Positions 1 to 5,620 of a DNA stretch of 5,620 nt are shown here, piece by piece. The stretch lies in NCBI GenBank assembly GCA_945871455.1, contig CAMBXJ010000312.1:1-5620 (forward strand), given 5' to 3'. Position numbers and translations under genes: made by a program. The stretch's first letter is position 1; the number at the start of each line of letters is the position of its first letter. Below the pieces are notes generated by a model. The model was not told the origin of the DNA. It worked only from the letters and a program-made list of their open reading frames with translations, and did no database searches. The DNA is from Asaia bogorensis (GTDB lineage: Bacteria > Pseudomonadota > Alphaproteobacteria > Acetobacterales > Acetobacteraceae).

Positions 1-175
1 AAGTCTGGCGCTGCATCCCGCACTGCAATGCCGCCTCCGTCCGCGACCGGCCGTCCAGCAGCAACGCCAACGCCAGAAGCCGCCGCGCCACCGCCGCAGA
101 CTTCGTCCTTGCCGAAAGCTGGCGCAGCGAAGACGATGAGTGCGCCAGAGTGGTGATCGTGATCGCCGTGCCCAT
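1..175 (-). CDS. IS630-family transposase, N-terminal fragment (cut by window edge)
   Basis: The 58 visible codons give a protein starting MGTAITITTL and continuing through a Leu/Ala-rich helix (RRLLALALLLDGRSRTEAAL) into QCGMQRQT, where the window ends. This matches the N-terminal helix-turn-helix of IS630-type transposases of alphaproteobacteria, which bind the element's ends; the pattern of a Leu/Ala-rich helix, then a DGRSRTEAA-like segment, then CGM.RQT is characteristic. The DDE catalytic domain would lie beyond position 1, so whether the enzyme is intact cannot be judged. The ATG at 175-173 was chosen because a Shine-Dalgarno GAGGG (185-181) sits 5 bases upstream and because homologues start at this MGTA sequence. 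It is the last gene in the direction of transcription and belongs to the IS, not to the upstream operon. Confidence 0.85.
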   Translation of the reverse strand, partial: MGTAITITTLAHSSSSLRQLSARTKSAAVARRLLALALLLDGRSRTEAALQCGMQRQT

Positions 176-180
176 GACCG

Positions 181-185
181 CCCTC
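181..185 (-). promoter_or_regulatory. ribosome binding site of the IS630 transposase
   Basis: GAGGG lies 5 bases before the ATG at 175. It is a good Shine-Dalgarno match and fixes the transposase start. Confidence 0.6.
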
Positions 186-286
186 AACACCGCGAATCGC
201 AGCCAGAGACGAGGGAATCAGAGAATGCCACCGTTGGAAACGGCCGAGAGTCCGAGGTTGGGGCGGTTGGTATAAGACGGGCTAGG

Positions 287-1423
287 CTATCGTGCGGGCT
301 GGCCCCGTCGCGCGCGCGGCGGCGTGTCGGTTCGCGGCGTCGTCGCCTGGGCCGGCGCCTTCGCCTTTGTCATGGATTTGGCCTTCGGCTTCGCCTTGGC
401 GGTTGGACGCAAAGCTGGCACGGGCTTGGCTGGCGGTTGGGGCGCACTGGCCTTAGCGGTTCCGCCGCCGGCTGGCACACCGCGGACCGATCTGGAAGGC
501 GGAGACGACGGAATCTTCCACATTTTCGCCGCTATCCTGGGTACTGCCGCTGGTTCGCCAGCCGAGGTTCTCGACGCCGCCTTGCCCGCTCTTTTCGAGG
601 GGACCGCACAGGCGGCCACATTCTTGCGCTGCGCGATCACGACCAGCGGGGTGATCGGTTTCGTCTTTTTCACAGCCTTGGGCGAGGACAGGATCGCAGG
701 TTCATCCACCGCCATGTCCAATCCAAACAGCGCTGACATATCGTCGTCCACCAGCACCTTGGCGGCATCCGGTCGCGTCTTGGATAGCGGCAGAGCGCTA
801 TCAAGGTTCGCTACCAACGCGCGCTGATCCACGGCACGCAATTGAAACAGCAGTTCCGGCCGCTCATCGAGGCGCGCACCGACGCCGTAGAGGACGGCGG
901 CGATATGCTTGCACATCGAAGCGTAGTCCGGACAGCTGCAGGAGAATTTGATTTCCGATGGGTTAGGGAACAATCCCGTGCCCTGTTGGCATATCCGCTG
1001 CATCACCGCTTTGGAAAAGCGGCCTTGCAGCAGTTCCACCAGGGAGTCGATGCCGCCTGCGCAGTCCTGGCAGGCCGCCTGCCATCGCGCTTTGGGCAAG
1101 GCAGCGATGCTGATGGATACACGGTAGATTTCTGATCCGCTGACCAAGGCCCGGATCTCGCAGGGTGCGATCTGCAAATCCAGGACCGACCCGTTGCGGA
1201 CATAGGTGCGGCCGCGCGGGAGGCGATTCTCGAAATCCCGGTAGCTTTCCAGGTTGTCGCACCAGGCGGTGCCCCAGAAGGTGCTGGTGATCCGCTTGCC
1301 GGCGATTTTCACCGGCGCAATAGTTTGCCCCTTCTTCGCCAGTTTCGCCACCTCGCGCTCAGCCCGCTTGCGCCGCTCGGCGACGGGAACATACGGTGCC
1401 CAGCCGCCATAATATCGTGCCAT
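287..1423 (-). CDS. SWIM zinc-finger protein with long basic disordered tail
   Basis: A 378-residue protein. The N-terminus (MARYYGGWAPYVPVAERRKR) and the FWGTAWCDNLESY segment at 49-61 are typical of the bacterial SWIM family that accompanies SNF2 ATPases. The SWIM finger is complete: CxCx6CxH with Cys162, Cys164, Cys171 and His173 as zinc ligands (CSCPDYASMCKH). The family is thought to mediate DNA or protein binding; the partner here is presumably the SNF2 ATPase encoded upstream, only 5 bases away. The conserved part ends near ALFGLDMAVDE (231-241). The remaining ~135 residues are low-complexity Ala/Pro/Lys/Arg with a histone-H1-like stretch at 341-356 (TAKAKPKAKSMTKAKA), predicted to be disordered and positively charged. 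The TAG stop lies at the boundary with the IS630 element, so the tail may be truncated or altered. The start is supported by AAGGA 9 bases upstream. Expected in the cytoplasm or nucleoid; no signal peptide or membrane segment seen. Confidence 0.88.
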   Translation of the reverse strand: MARYYGGWAPYVPVAERRKRAEREVAKLAKKGQTIAPVKIAGKRITSTFWGTAWCDNLESYRDFENRLPRGRTYVRNGSVLDLQIAPCEIRALVSGSEIYRVSISIAALPKARWQAACQDCAGGIDSLVELLQGRFSKAVMQRICQQGTGLFPNPSEIKFSCSCPDYASMCKHIAAVLYGVGARLDERPELLFQLRAVDQRALVANLDSALPLSKTRPDAAKVLVDDDMSALFGLDMAVDEPAILSSPKAVKKTKPITPLVVIAQRKNVAACAVPSKRAGKAASRTSAGEPAAVPRIAAKMWKIPSSPPSRSVRGVPAGGGTAKASAPQPPAKPVPALRPTAKAKPKAKSMTKAKAPAQATTPRTDTPPRARRGQPAR

Positions 1424-1428
1424 CAGCC

Positions 1429-4158
1429 TCAGTCCTTCATCGCGGCATTCAAATCCAGGGCAACGAGGCGCAGCAGTTCATCGTCCCGCATTTCGGTGAG
1501 ATTGATTTCACCTGACCCCGATTCGGCCAACAGGTCGTCCGACAGAGCCTTCTTGGATTCGATCATGGCGTCAATCTTTTCCTCCACGGTGCCCCGGCAG
1601 ACGAATTTATGCACCAGCACGTTCCTCTTTTGGCCGATGCGGAAGGCTCGGTCGGTCGCCTGGTTCTCCACCGCCGGGTTCCACCAGCGATCGAAATGCA
1701 CGACATGCGATGCCGCGGTCAGGTTAAGGCCGGAGCCACCCGCTTTCAACGACAGGACGAAGAACGGAATCGTCTCGTCCTCCTGGAAGGCGCGCACCAG
1801 GGCTTGGCGATTGCGGACAGCGGTTGCACCGTGCAGCACTAGGCCGGGTCGATTGAAGATGCCGCCGAGGAAGACGGCCAGCGGGCCGGTCATTTCGCGG
1901 AACTGGGTGAACACCAGCATTTTTTCCTGCCGCGACGCCACGACATCGGCAATCTCGCGCAGGCGCATCCATTTGCCGCTGTCGTCCTCCGCCCAGACCC
2001 CATCGTTCAGCCATTGCGAGGGATGGTTGCAGATTTGCTTCAATCTCATCAGGGTGGCCAGCACGATGCCCTTGCGCTGGATGCCGTCCGATCCCTCCAG
2101 CGCCGCGGCAAGATCGGATACTGTCTGGCCGTACAACGCCGCCTGTTTGCGGCTGAGGTTACAGTGCGCCTTGATCTCCGTCTTGTCCGGCAGATCGGCG
2201 ATGACAGTCTTGTCCGTTTTCATTCGGCGCAAGATGTAGGGCCGCACCAGTTCGCGCAGGGGGCCATAGGGGTTGTTTGTGCGATCGGTCAGGCCCTTGG
2301 TGTAGCTGGTGAATTGCTTGGCGGTTCCCAGCAGGCCGGGGTTGATGAAGTCGAAGATGGACCACAGATCGCCCAGATGGTTTTCCACTGGGGTGCCGGT
2401 CAAGGCGATGCGCGCCTGGGCCTTCAGCGTCTTGGCGGCTTTGGTTTGCCTAGCATTCGGGTTCTTGATCGCCTGGGCCTCGTCCAGCACAACTAGATTC
2501 CAGCGCGTCTGCGCCAGGACCGGCAGCCGCAGCAAGGACCCGTAGCTGGTGATCACCAGGTCGCTCGACGCCAGGTCATCGGCATCGAACCGCTTCACCT
2601 GCTCCGCCGTCATCGCCGACGGGTGCAGCACCGGCGCGGTCAGGCTCGGCGCGAACCGCTCGATTTCGGCGGACCAGTTGGCCAGCAACGATGCCGGCGC
2701 CACCAGCAGGCTCGGTCTCGTCTCCCTCCGGGCCTTCGCCTGCACCAGCAGCAGGGCGAGAATCTGAATCGTCTTGCCCAGCCCCATGTCATCCGCAAGG
2801 CAGGCCCCCAGGCCGAGGCCCGACAGCAATTGCAGCCATGCCACACCGGCCTTTTGATAGGGTCGCAACGTGCCGTGCAGTGCCGCTCCGGGGTCGGCGC
2901 CGTCGACTGCGGGGGCACGCAATGCCCGCAATGTTGCCTCCAGCCAGGGGCCGGCGGTGACCCGGGCCCAATCGGCGGCAAGCGGATCGTCCGCAACTTT
3001 CGCTACACTCGCGCCGGACAGCAGACGCACGGCTTCGGCGAAGGTCAGGCCATCCCGTGCGGCGAGCGCCTCCGCGGCGTGGAACTGCTCGATGGCACGT
3101 CGCAGGCGGTCACGATCGACCTGCACCCATTGCCCCCGCAGCAGCACGAGGCCTTCAGTGCCGGCCAGCAAGTCGTGCACTTCCTGATCCGTCAGAGGCT
3201 CCCCCTCGAGTGTGACCGCCATGCGGAAATCCATCACCGCGTCCAGCCCCATGCGCGATGGTGCGCGCGCGCCCACGGTCGCGCTCACCTGCGGACGGCC
3301 CGGCCGGCTGGCCCGCCAGGTCGCGGGCATGCGCACAATCACCCCGGCGCTTTCCAATTCCGGCACGCTGGCGAGGAAGCGGGCGGCGTCGCCGGCGCCC
3401 CAGCGCAGGGGATGAAAAATCTCCCCCGCATCGACCATGGATTTCAGCCACGCGCAGGTTTCCGCCGCACGCTGCACCGGCAGCAGCAGGGACAGCAGCT
3501 TGTCGCGATTATCCGCCCCCGCATATTCCCGCAGCGCCTGACCGAGCGGCACGTGCTGCGCGCGGGCTTGGGCGGAAAGCCGCGTCGTGTAGGTCGCCAT
3601 GAAAGCAAAGGGCCGCTCCGGATCGCGCCTATTCTCCGCCAGGTTGAAATGCACCCGCCCGACCAGGTTCCAGGCGGGGTTCAGGCTCTTGAGAAAGCTC
3701 GGCAGATCGGTATTCGCGGCGCCGAGCGCGTGGCTGAAGGTCTGGCCAATCTCATGCCATAGCAGTCCCAACAGATCGGTGCTGATGTATTCCGCACCCG
3801 GCATCATCGGCGCGGTCAACACCAGGGAGGCCAACTCGGCCTCGGTCGGTGGTGGCACCTCCGGCATCGTCGCATTGCCGGGCGTTCCCGGCGACAGCAG
3901 GCACAGGGCGCCGACATACTGCGCCGAGAAGCCGCGCCACCAGACGAAGGCGGGTGGCAGCAATTGCCCGACCTCGCCTGCACCAAGCTGTAGCAATCCT
4001 CGCCCCGTGCTCTCGGCGAACGCCTTGGTCAACCGCATGGCGGCCCGCTCGTCCAGGCCGAGCAGGTTCGCCGCTTCCTCCAGCACGAGACGACCATGCG
4101 GCGTTAGCCGCAGTCCTGGCACATCGCGCACCGCGATAGCCGTCTTCTCCTGTCCCAT
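1429..4158 (-). CDS. SNF2-family (SF2) ATPase/helicase with DUF3670-type N-terminal region
   Basis: 909 residues from the ATG at 4158. The N-terminal half has the features of bacterial SNF2 partners: FVWWRGFSAQYVGALC at 71-86, then a DUF3670-like region at about 270-395 including MDFRMAVTLEGEPLT and the LLRGQWVQVD segment. The ATPase core follows in order: LRPYQKAGVAWL (431-442), Walker A DDMGLGKT with Lys462, motif Ia LLVAPASLLANW (484-495), Walker B DEAQ (559-562), motif III LTGTPVEN (586-593), MLVFTQF (747-753), motif V LSLKAGGSGLNL (802-813) and motif VI QATDRAFRIGQKR (833-845). All motifs are intact, so it should hydrolyse ATP and translocate on double-stranded DNA, probably remodelling nucleoprotein rather than unwinding. 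It forms an operon with the SWIM gene. The start is uncertain: the frame stays open to 4518, ATGs exist at 4278 and 4275, and GTGs at 4131 and 4122. I chose 4158 because residues 1-12 match an SF1-helicase fossil and true SNF2 similarity begins at PGLRLTPHGRL. No start has a clear Shine-Dalgarno. Confidence 0.9.
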   Translation of the reverse strand: MGQEKTAIAVRDVPGLRLTPHGRLVLEEAANLLGLDERAAMRLTKAFAESTGRGLLQLGAGEVGQLLPPAFVWWRGFSAQYVGALCLLSPGTPGNATMPEVPPPTEAELASLVLTAPMMPGAEYISTDLLGLLWHEIGQTFSHALGAANTDLPSFLKSLNPAWNLVGRVHFNLAENRRDPERPFAFMATYTTRLSAQARAQHVPLGQALREYAGADNRDKLLSLLLPVQRAAETCAWLKSMVDAGEIFHPLRWGAGDAARFLASVPELESAGVIVRMPATWRASRPGRPQVSATVGARAPSRMGLDAVMDFRMAVTLEGEPLTDQEVHDLLAGTEGLVLLRGQWVQVDRDRLRRAIEQFHAAEALAARDGLTFAEAVRLLSGASVAKVADDPLAADWARVTAGPWLEATLRALRAPAVDGADPGAALHGTLRPYQKAGVAWLQLLSGLGLGACLADDMGLGKTIQILALLLVQAKARRETRPSLLVAPASLLANWSAEIERFAPSLTAPVLHPSAMTAEQVKRFDADDLASSDLVITSYGSLLRLPVLAQTRWNLVVLDEAQAIKNPNARQTKAAKTLKAQARIALTGTPVENHLGDLWSIFDFINPGLLGTAKQFTSYTKGLTDRTNNPYGPLRELVRPYILRRMKTDKTVIADLPDKTEIKAHCNLSRKQAALYGQTVSDLAAALEGSDGIQRKGIVLATLMRLKQICNHPSQWLNDGVWAEDDSGKWMRLREIADVVASRQEKMLVFTQFREMTGPLAVFLGGIFNRPGLVLHGATAVRNRQALVRAFQEDETIPFFVLSLKAGGSGLNLTAASHVVHFDRWWNPAVENQATDRAFRIGQKRNVLVHKFVCRGTVEEKIDAMIESKKALSDDLLAESGSGEINLTEMRDDELLRLVALDLNAAMKD
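1433..1437 (-). promoter_or_regulatory. ribosome binding site of the SWIM gene
   Basis: AAGGA lies 9 bases upstream of the ATG at 1423, inside the last codons of the SNF2 gene (ATG AAG GAC TGA). A second GAGG at 1430-1427 is closer, 3 bases from the ATG. The placement indicates translation coupled to the end of the ATPase gene and one polycistronic message. Confidence 0.6.
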
Positions 4159-4259
4159 CAGCACCACACCAGCTGCTTCCCACGCGTAGCGCCGGTATAC
4201 AGCAGGTTCCACCGCTGCATGGCAAAGGGAAGCAGAAACGGCCACTTTGTGGTGACCAT
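4120..4259 (-). pseudogene. frameshifted C-terminal fossil of an SF1 (RecD/UvrD-like) helicase
   Basis: In one minus-strand frame, 4220-4158 reads MQRWNLLYTGATRGKQLV and then WC-stop. In the frame two bases over, 4167-4123 continues VVLMGQEKTAIAVRD. Joined, they match the end of RecD-like helicases, where motif VI (LQRNLLYTGVTRGK-type) runs directly into LVVLVGQKKALAIAVRN-type sequence. The break lies at 4165-4169, where CTGGTGTGGTG stands in place of an expected CTGGTGGTG; two extra bases (a TG) explain it. Nothing recognisable as this helicase is seen upstream of about 4220, so the rest of the gene was deleted or displaced. The 33-codon open frame left over (ATG 4259 to TGA 4158-4160) shares bases with the SNF2 ATG as TGATG. 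The match was recognised by eye from family knowledge; relatives could be chromosomal RecD-like helicases or TraA-type relaxase-helicases. Confidence 0.65.
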
Positions 4260-4278
4260 GACCGTCGTGGGCCATCAT

Positions 4279-4292
4279 GCCGGCGCCCCGGC
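4279..4292 (-). repeat. short GC-rich hairpin after the recombinase partner gene
   Basis: Immediately after the TGA at 4293, GCCGG-GGCG-CCGGC forms a perfect 5-bp stem with a 4-base loop filling exactly the 14 bases before the ATG at 4278. There is no T-run, so it is not a typical intrinsic terminator. In DNA this GC-rich it may be chance. Confidence 0.3.
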
Positions 4293-4667
4293 TCAGAACA
4301 GGCGCGTGCACTGCTCCCCCCACTCCATCGGAAACCCCTCCCGCAGCACATGCACCCCAAGCTCCGCCGGCTGGCGCCCATCCATAATCGCCTCGACGAT
4401 ATCCGGCGCCAGCAGCGTCAGCATCAGGATGCGACCGAGATAGCCCCGATCCAGCTTCTCCCCCGCCGCCAGTTCGGTGACCGACCCGTAGCGGCCATCG
4501 TCCAGCATCTTCGTCCACCGGTGGGCCCGCGCCAGTGCCTTAACCAGCGTGTTGTCGATGCGGGCTCGCGGCGCCGACCAGGGCGCGCCGCCAGGCGCCA
4601 CCACCACCCGGCGCCCACCACGCTTGCGGATGGTGACCGGCACCCGGACCGTGATGCTCGTGGACAT
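4293..4667 (-). CDS. small helix-turn-helix protein, recombinase partner
   Basis: A 124-residue protein of a kind often found directly downstream of this class of alphaproteobacterial serine recombinase, usually annotated as hypothetical or phage-related. The N-terminus (MSTSITVRVPVTIRKRGGRR) is a basic beta-type segment. Residues 61-80 (GSVTELAAGEKLDRGYLGRI) look like a helix-turn-helix, followed by LMLTLLAPDIVEAIMDGRQP (81-100), which resembles the helical segment after the HTH in ParB/KorB-like proteins. It is probably a DNA-binding accessory factor, possibly controlling the recombinase or its direction, but that role is inferred. The start is firm: ATG at 4667 shares its A with the recombinase TGA (TGATG), and GAGG at 4678-4675 is spaced 7 bases. 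The C-terminus (EWGEQCTRLF) looks like a natural end. A longer overlapping frame of the SNF2 gene (4518-4279) is not real here. Confidence 0.75.
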   Translation of the reverse strand: MSTSITVRVPVTIRKRGGRRVVVAPGGAPWSAPRARIDNTLVKALARAHRWTKMLDDGRYGSVTELAAGEKLDRGYLGRILMLTLLAPDIVEAIMDGRQPAELGVHVLREGFPMEWGEQCTRLF

Positions 4668-5620
4668 CAGGCGGCCTCATGCACGGACGATCCCCGCAGG
4701 TCCCGAACCAGGCCGGCCAGCCCGTCCAGCCGCAGCTTGATGTCCGCACCGCCCGGGCTGACCTCCACACGCTCAACCAGCAGCCGCACGATCCGCGCCT
4801 GCTCGGCTGGGAACAACTCCTCCCACAGCGGGTCGAGCCGCTCCAGCGCCTCCCGTGTCTCGGCTTCGGTCAGGTCGCCCGCCTCGGCCTGCGCCGCGCG
4901 CCACGTGCCAATCACCACCTCGGGCTGGCGGAGCAGCGCCCGCACCTGGTCCATCACCGCGGCCTCGATCTCCCCCGCGGAGATGCGCCGGACCGTGCAG
5001 CCGTCGTCGGTGCCCTTCAGCACCGCCTGGCTCACATAGTAGGTGTACAGCTTGCCCCGCTTCCGCGTGTGCGTCGGCGACATCGCCCTGCCATCCGGCC
5101 CGAAGATCATGCCGCGCAGCAGGGCCGGCGTCTGGCGACGGGCCTCGTTGGCGCGGACGCGCGGACTTTCCCGCATGATGTCCTGCGCCCGGTCCCACAG
5201 TTCCAGCGACACGACCGCCTGGTGCTCGCCTGGGTAGACCTTCCCCTGATGGGTCACCTGGCCGAGATAAGTGCGCAGGTTCAGCGTCTTGTAGATCGCC
5301 CCCTTGTCGAACGGCCGGCCGGTCTTGGTAAGCAGGCCCTCGACACGCAGCGCCGGCACCAGCAGCGTGGCGGAGCCGATGGTGGCGAAAGCCTCGAACA
5401 CGCGGCGCACTGTCGCAGCCTCGGCCTCGTTGACCACCAGCTTGCGATCGCGGACGTCGTAGCCCAGCGGGACCGGCCCGCCCATCCACATGCCGCGCGC
5501 CTTCGAGGCCGCGATCTTGTCGCGAACCCGCTCGCCGATCACCTCGCGCTCAAACTGGGCGAAGCTGAGCAAGATGTTCAGCGTCAACCGGCCCATGCTC
5601 GTTGTCGTATTGAACGACTG
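4667..5620 (-). CDS. large serine recombinase, C-terminal part (5' end beyond window)
   Basis: 317 residues are visible, entering in frame from the right edge with QSFNTTTSMGRLTLNILLSF; the ATG at 5596 is internal. This start and AQFEREVIGERVRDKIAASK are the end of the resolvase catalytic domain and the long linker helix; the nucleophilic serine lies outside the window. A recombinase domain (PF07508-type) follows at about 45-150, with PVPLGYDVRD, KGAIYKTLNLRTYLGQV and EHQAVV. Next comes the position of the zinc ribbon (167-212), but most cysteines are missing: RGMIFGPDGRAMSPTHTRKR stands where CGxCG is usual, and YYVSQ replaces YYVC. The C-terminal helical part includes PLWEELFPAEQARIVRLLVE. 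The enzyme would integrate or excise DNA by site-specific exchange between attachment sites. The gene is coupled to the small HTH gene and likely drives mobility of the surrounding island. Whether it is intact cannot be seen. Confidence 0.9.
   Translation of the reverse strand, partial: QSFNTTTSMGRLTLNILLSFAQFEREVIGERVRDKIAASKARGMWMGGPVPLGYDVRDRKLVVNEAEAATVRRVFEAFATIGSATLLVPALRVEGLLTKTGRPFDKGAIYKTLNLRTYLGQVTHQGKVYPGEHQAVVSLELWDRAQDIMRESPRVRANEARRQTPALLRGMIFGPDGRAMSPTHTRKRGKLYTYYVSQAVLKGTDDGCTVRRISAGEIEAAVMDQVRALLRQPEVVIGTWRAAQAEAGDLTEAETREALERLDPLWEELFPAEQARIVRLLVERVEVSPGGADIKLRLDGLAGLVRDLRGSSVHEAA
4675..4678 (-). promoter_or_regulatory. ribosome binding site of the recombinase partner gene
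   Basis: GAGG, 7 bases before the ATG at 4667, lies inside the last codons of the recombinase. With the TGATG stop/start overlap it indicates translational coupling. Confidence 0.5.

Larger units (their letters stand above)
1..289 (-). mobile_element. IS630-family insertion sequence, left end (partial)
   Basis: This is the transposase-start end of an IS630-type element; the rest lies beyond position 1. It holds the first 58 transposase codons (175-1) and about 110 bases of non-coding leader (176 to about 286). IS630 elements insert at TA dinucleotides and duplicate them. Two TAs could mark the outer boundary on the minus strand, 289-288 and 284-283, giving ends that begin TAGCCTAGCCCG or TAGCCCGTCTTATACC. 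The leader has a 5-bp stem with a 3-base loop at 231-243 (ccgtt/aacgg), which may be chance. The exact end cannot be fixed without the other terminus. Family assignment rests on the transposase N-terminus; the boundary is inference. Confidence 0.7.

Noticed and set aside
3..275. Plus-strand open frame running in from the left edge to a stop near 273
   Set aside because: No recognisable protein, and the opposite strand encodes a clear IS630 transposase N-terminus with a ribosome binding site.
140..827. Two plus-strand frames opposite the SWIM tail and IS leader (140-736 and 324-827), one with hydrophobic segments
   Set aside because: Both are antisense to the SWIM gene. The hydrophobic look comes from the Lys/Ala-rich tail read in reverse, and the other is an Arg-rich shadow.
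2623..3762. Long plus-strand open frame of 379 codons opposite the SNF2 gene
   Set aside because: It is a shadow of the high-GC coding strand: Arg/Gln/Gly-rich, with no recognisable domain, while the opposite strand encodes conserved SNF2 sequence.
4279..4292. Intrinsic terminator after the recombinase partner gene
   Set aside because: The stem is only 5 bp and no T-run follows, so termination is not supported.
4279..4518. An 80-residue N-terminal extension of the SNF2 frame (start at 4518)
   Set aside because: It overlaps the HTH gene in another frame on the same strand, is low-complexity Gly/Ala, and lacks similarity to SNF2 proteins.
1..5620. CRISPR array, tRNA or rRNA genes
   Set aside because: No spaced direct repeats and no RNA gene signatures were seen on either strand.

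Overview
The window is high-GC DNA in which every gene I can support reads on the minus strand, so transcription runs from the right edge to the left. The style of the recombinase, of its small partner and of the IS630-type transposase suggests an alphaproteobacterium, perhaps Rhodospirillales/Acetobacteraceae. That placement rests on family resemblance only and is weak. The region looks accessory: a recombinase module, a gene fossil and an insertion sequence surround a two-gene cassette.

In transcription order: (1) 5620-4667, the C-terminal part of a large serine recombinase whose catalytic N-terminus lies beyond the window edge. (2) 4667-4293, a small helix-turn-helix protein sharing one base with the recombinase stop codon, so the two are translationally coupled. 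(3) About 4292-4120, a junction with a short GC hairpin and a frameshifted fossil of the C-terminal end of an SF1 (RecD/UvrD-like) helicase. (4) 4158-1429, a large SNF2-family ATPase with a DUF3670-type N-terminal region; its first residues come from the helicase fossil. (5) 1423-287, a SWIM zinc-finger protein with a long, basic, disordered tail, in an operon with the ATPase. (6) 289-1, the left end of an IS630-family element, with the first 58 codons of its transposase; it abuts, and may supply, the stop codon of the SWIM gene.

The functional core is the SNF2 ATPase plus SWIM protein, a pairing known in bacteria and thought to act on DNA or nucleoprotein, but without a settled role. The recombinase and its partner are probably the mobility module of an integrated island. 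The ATPase-SWIM pair could be its cargo or a resident operon beside which it landed. The most informative spot is the junction at 4120-4292, where three histories meet: the recombinase module, the helicase fossil and the SNF2 gene.
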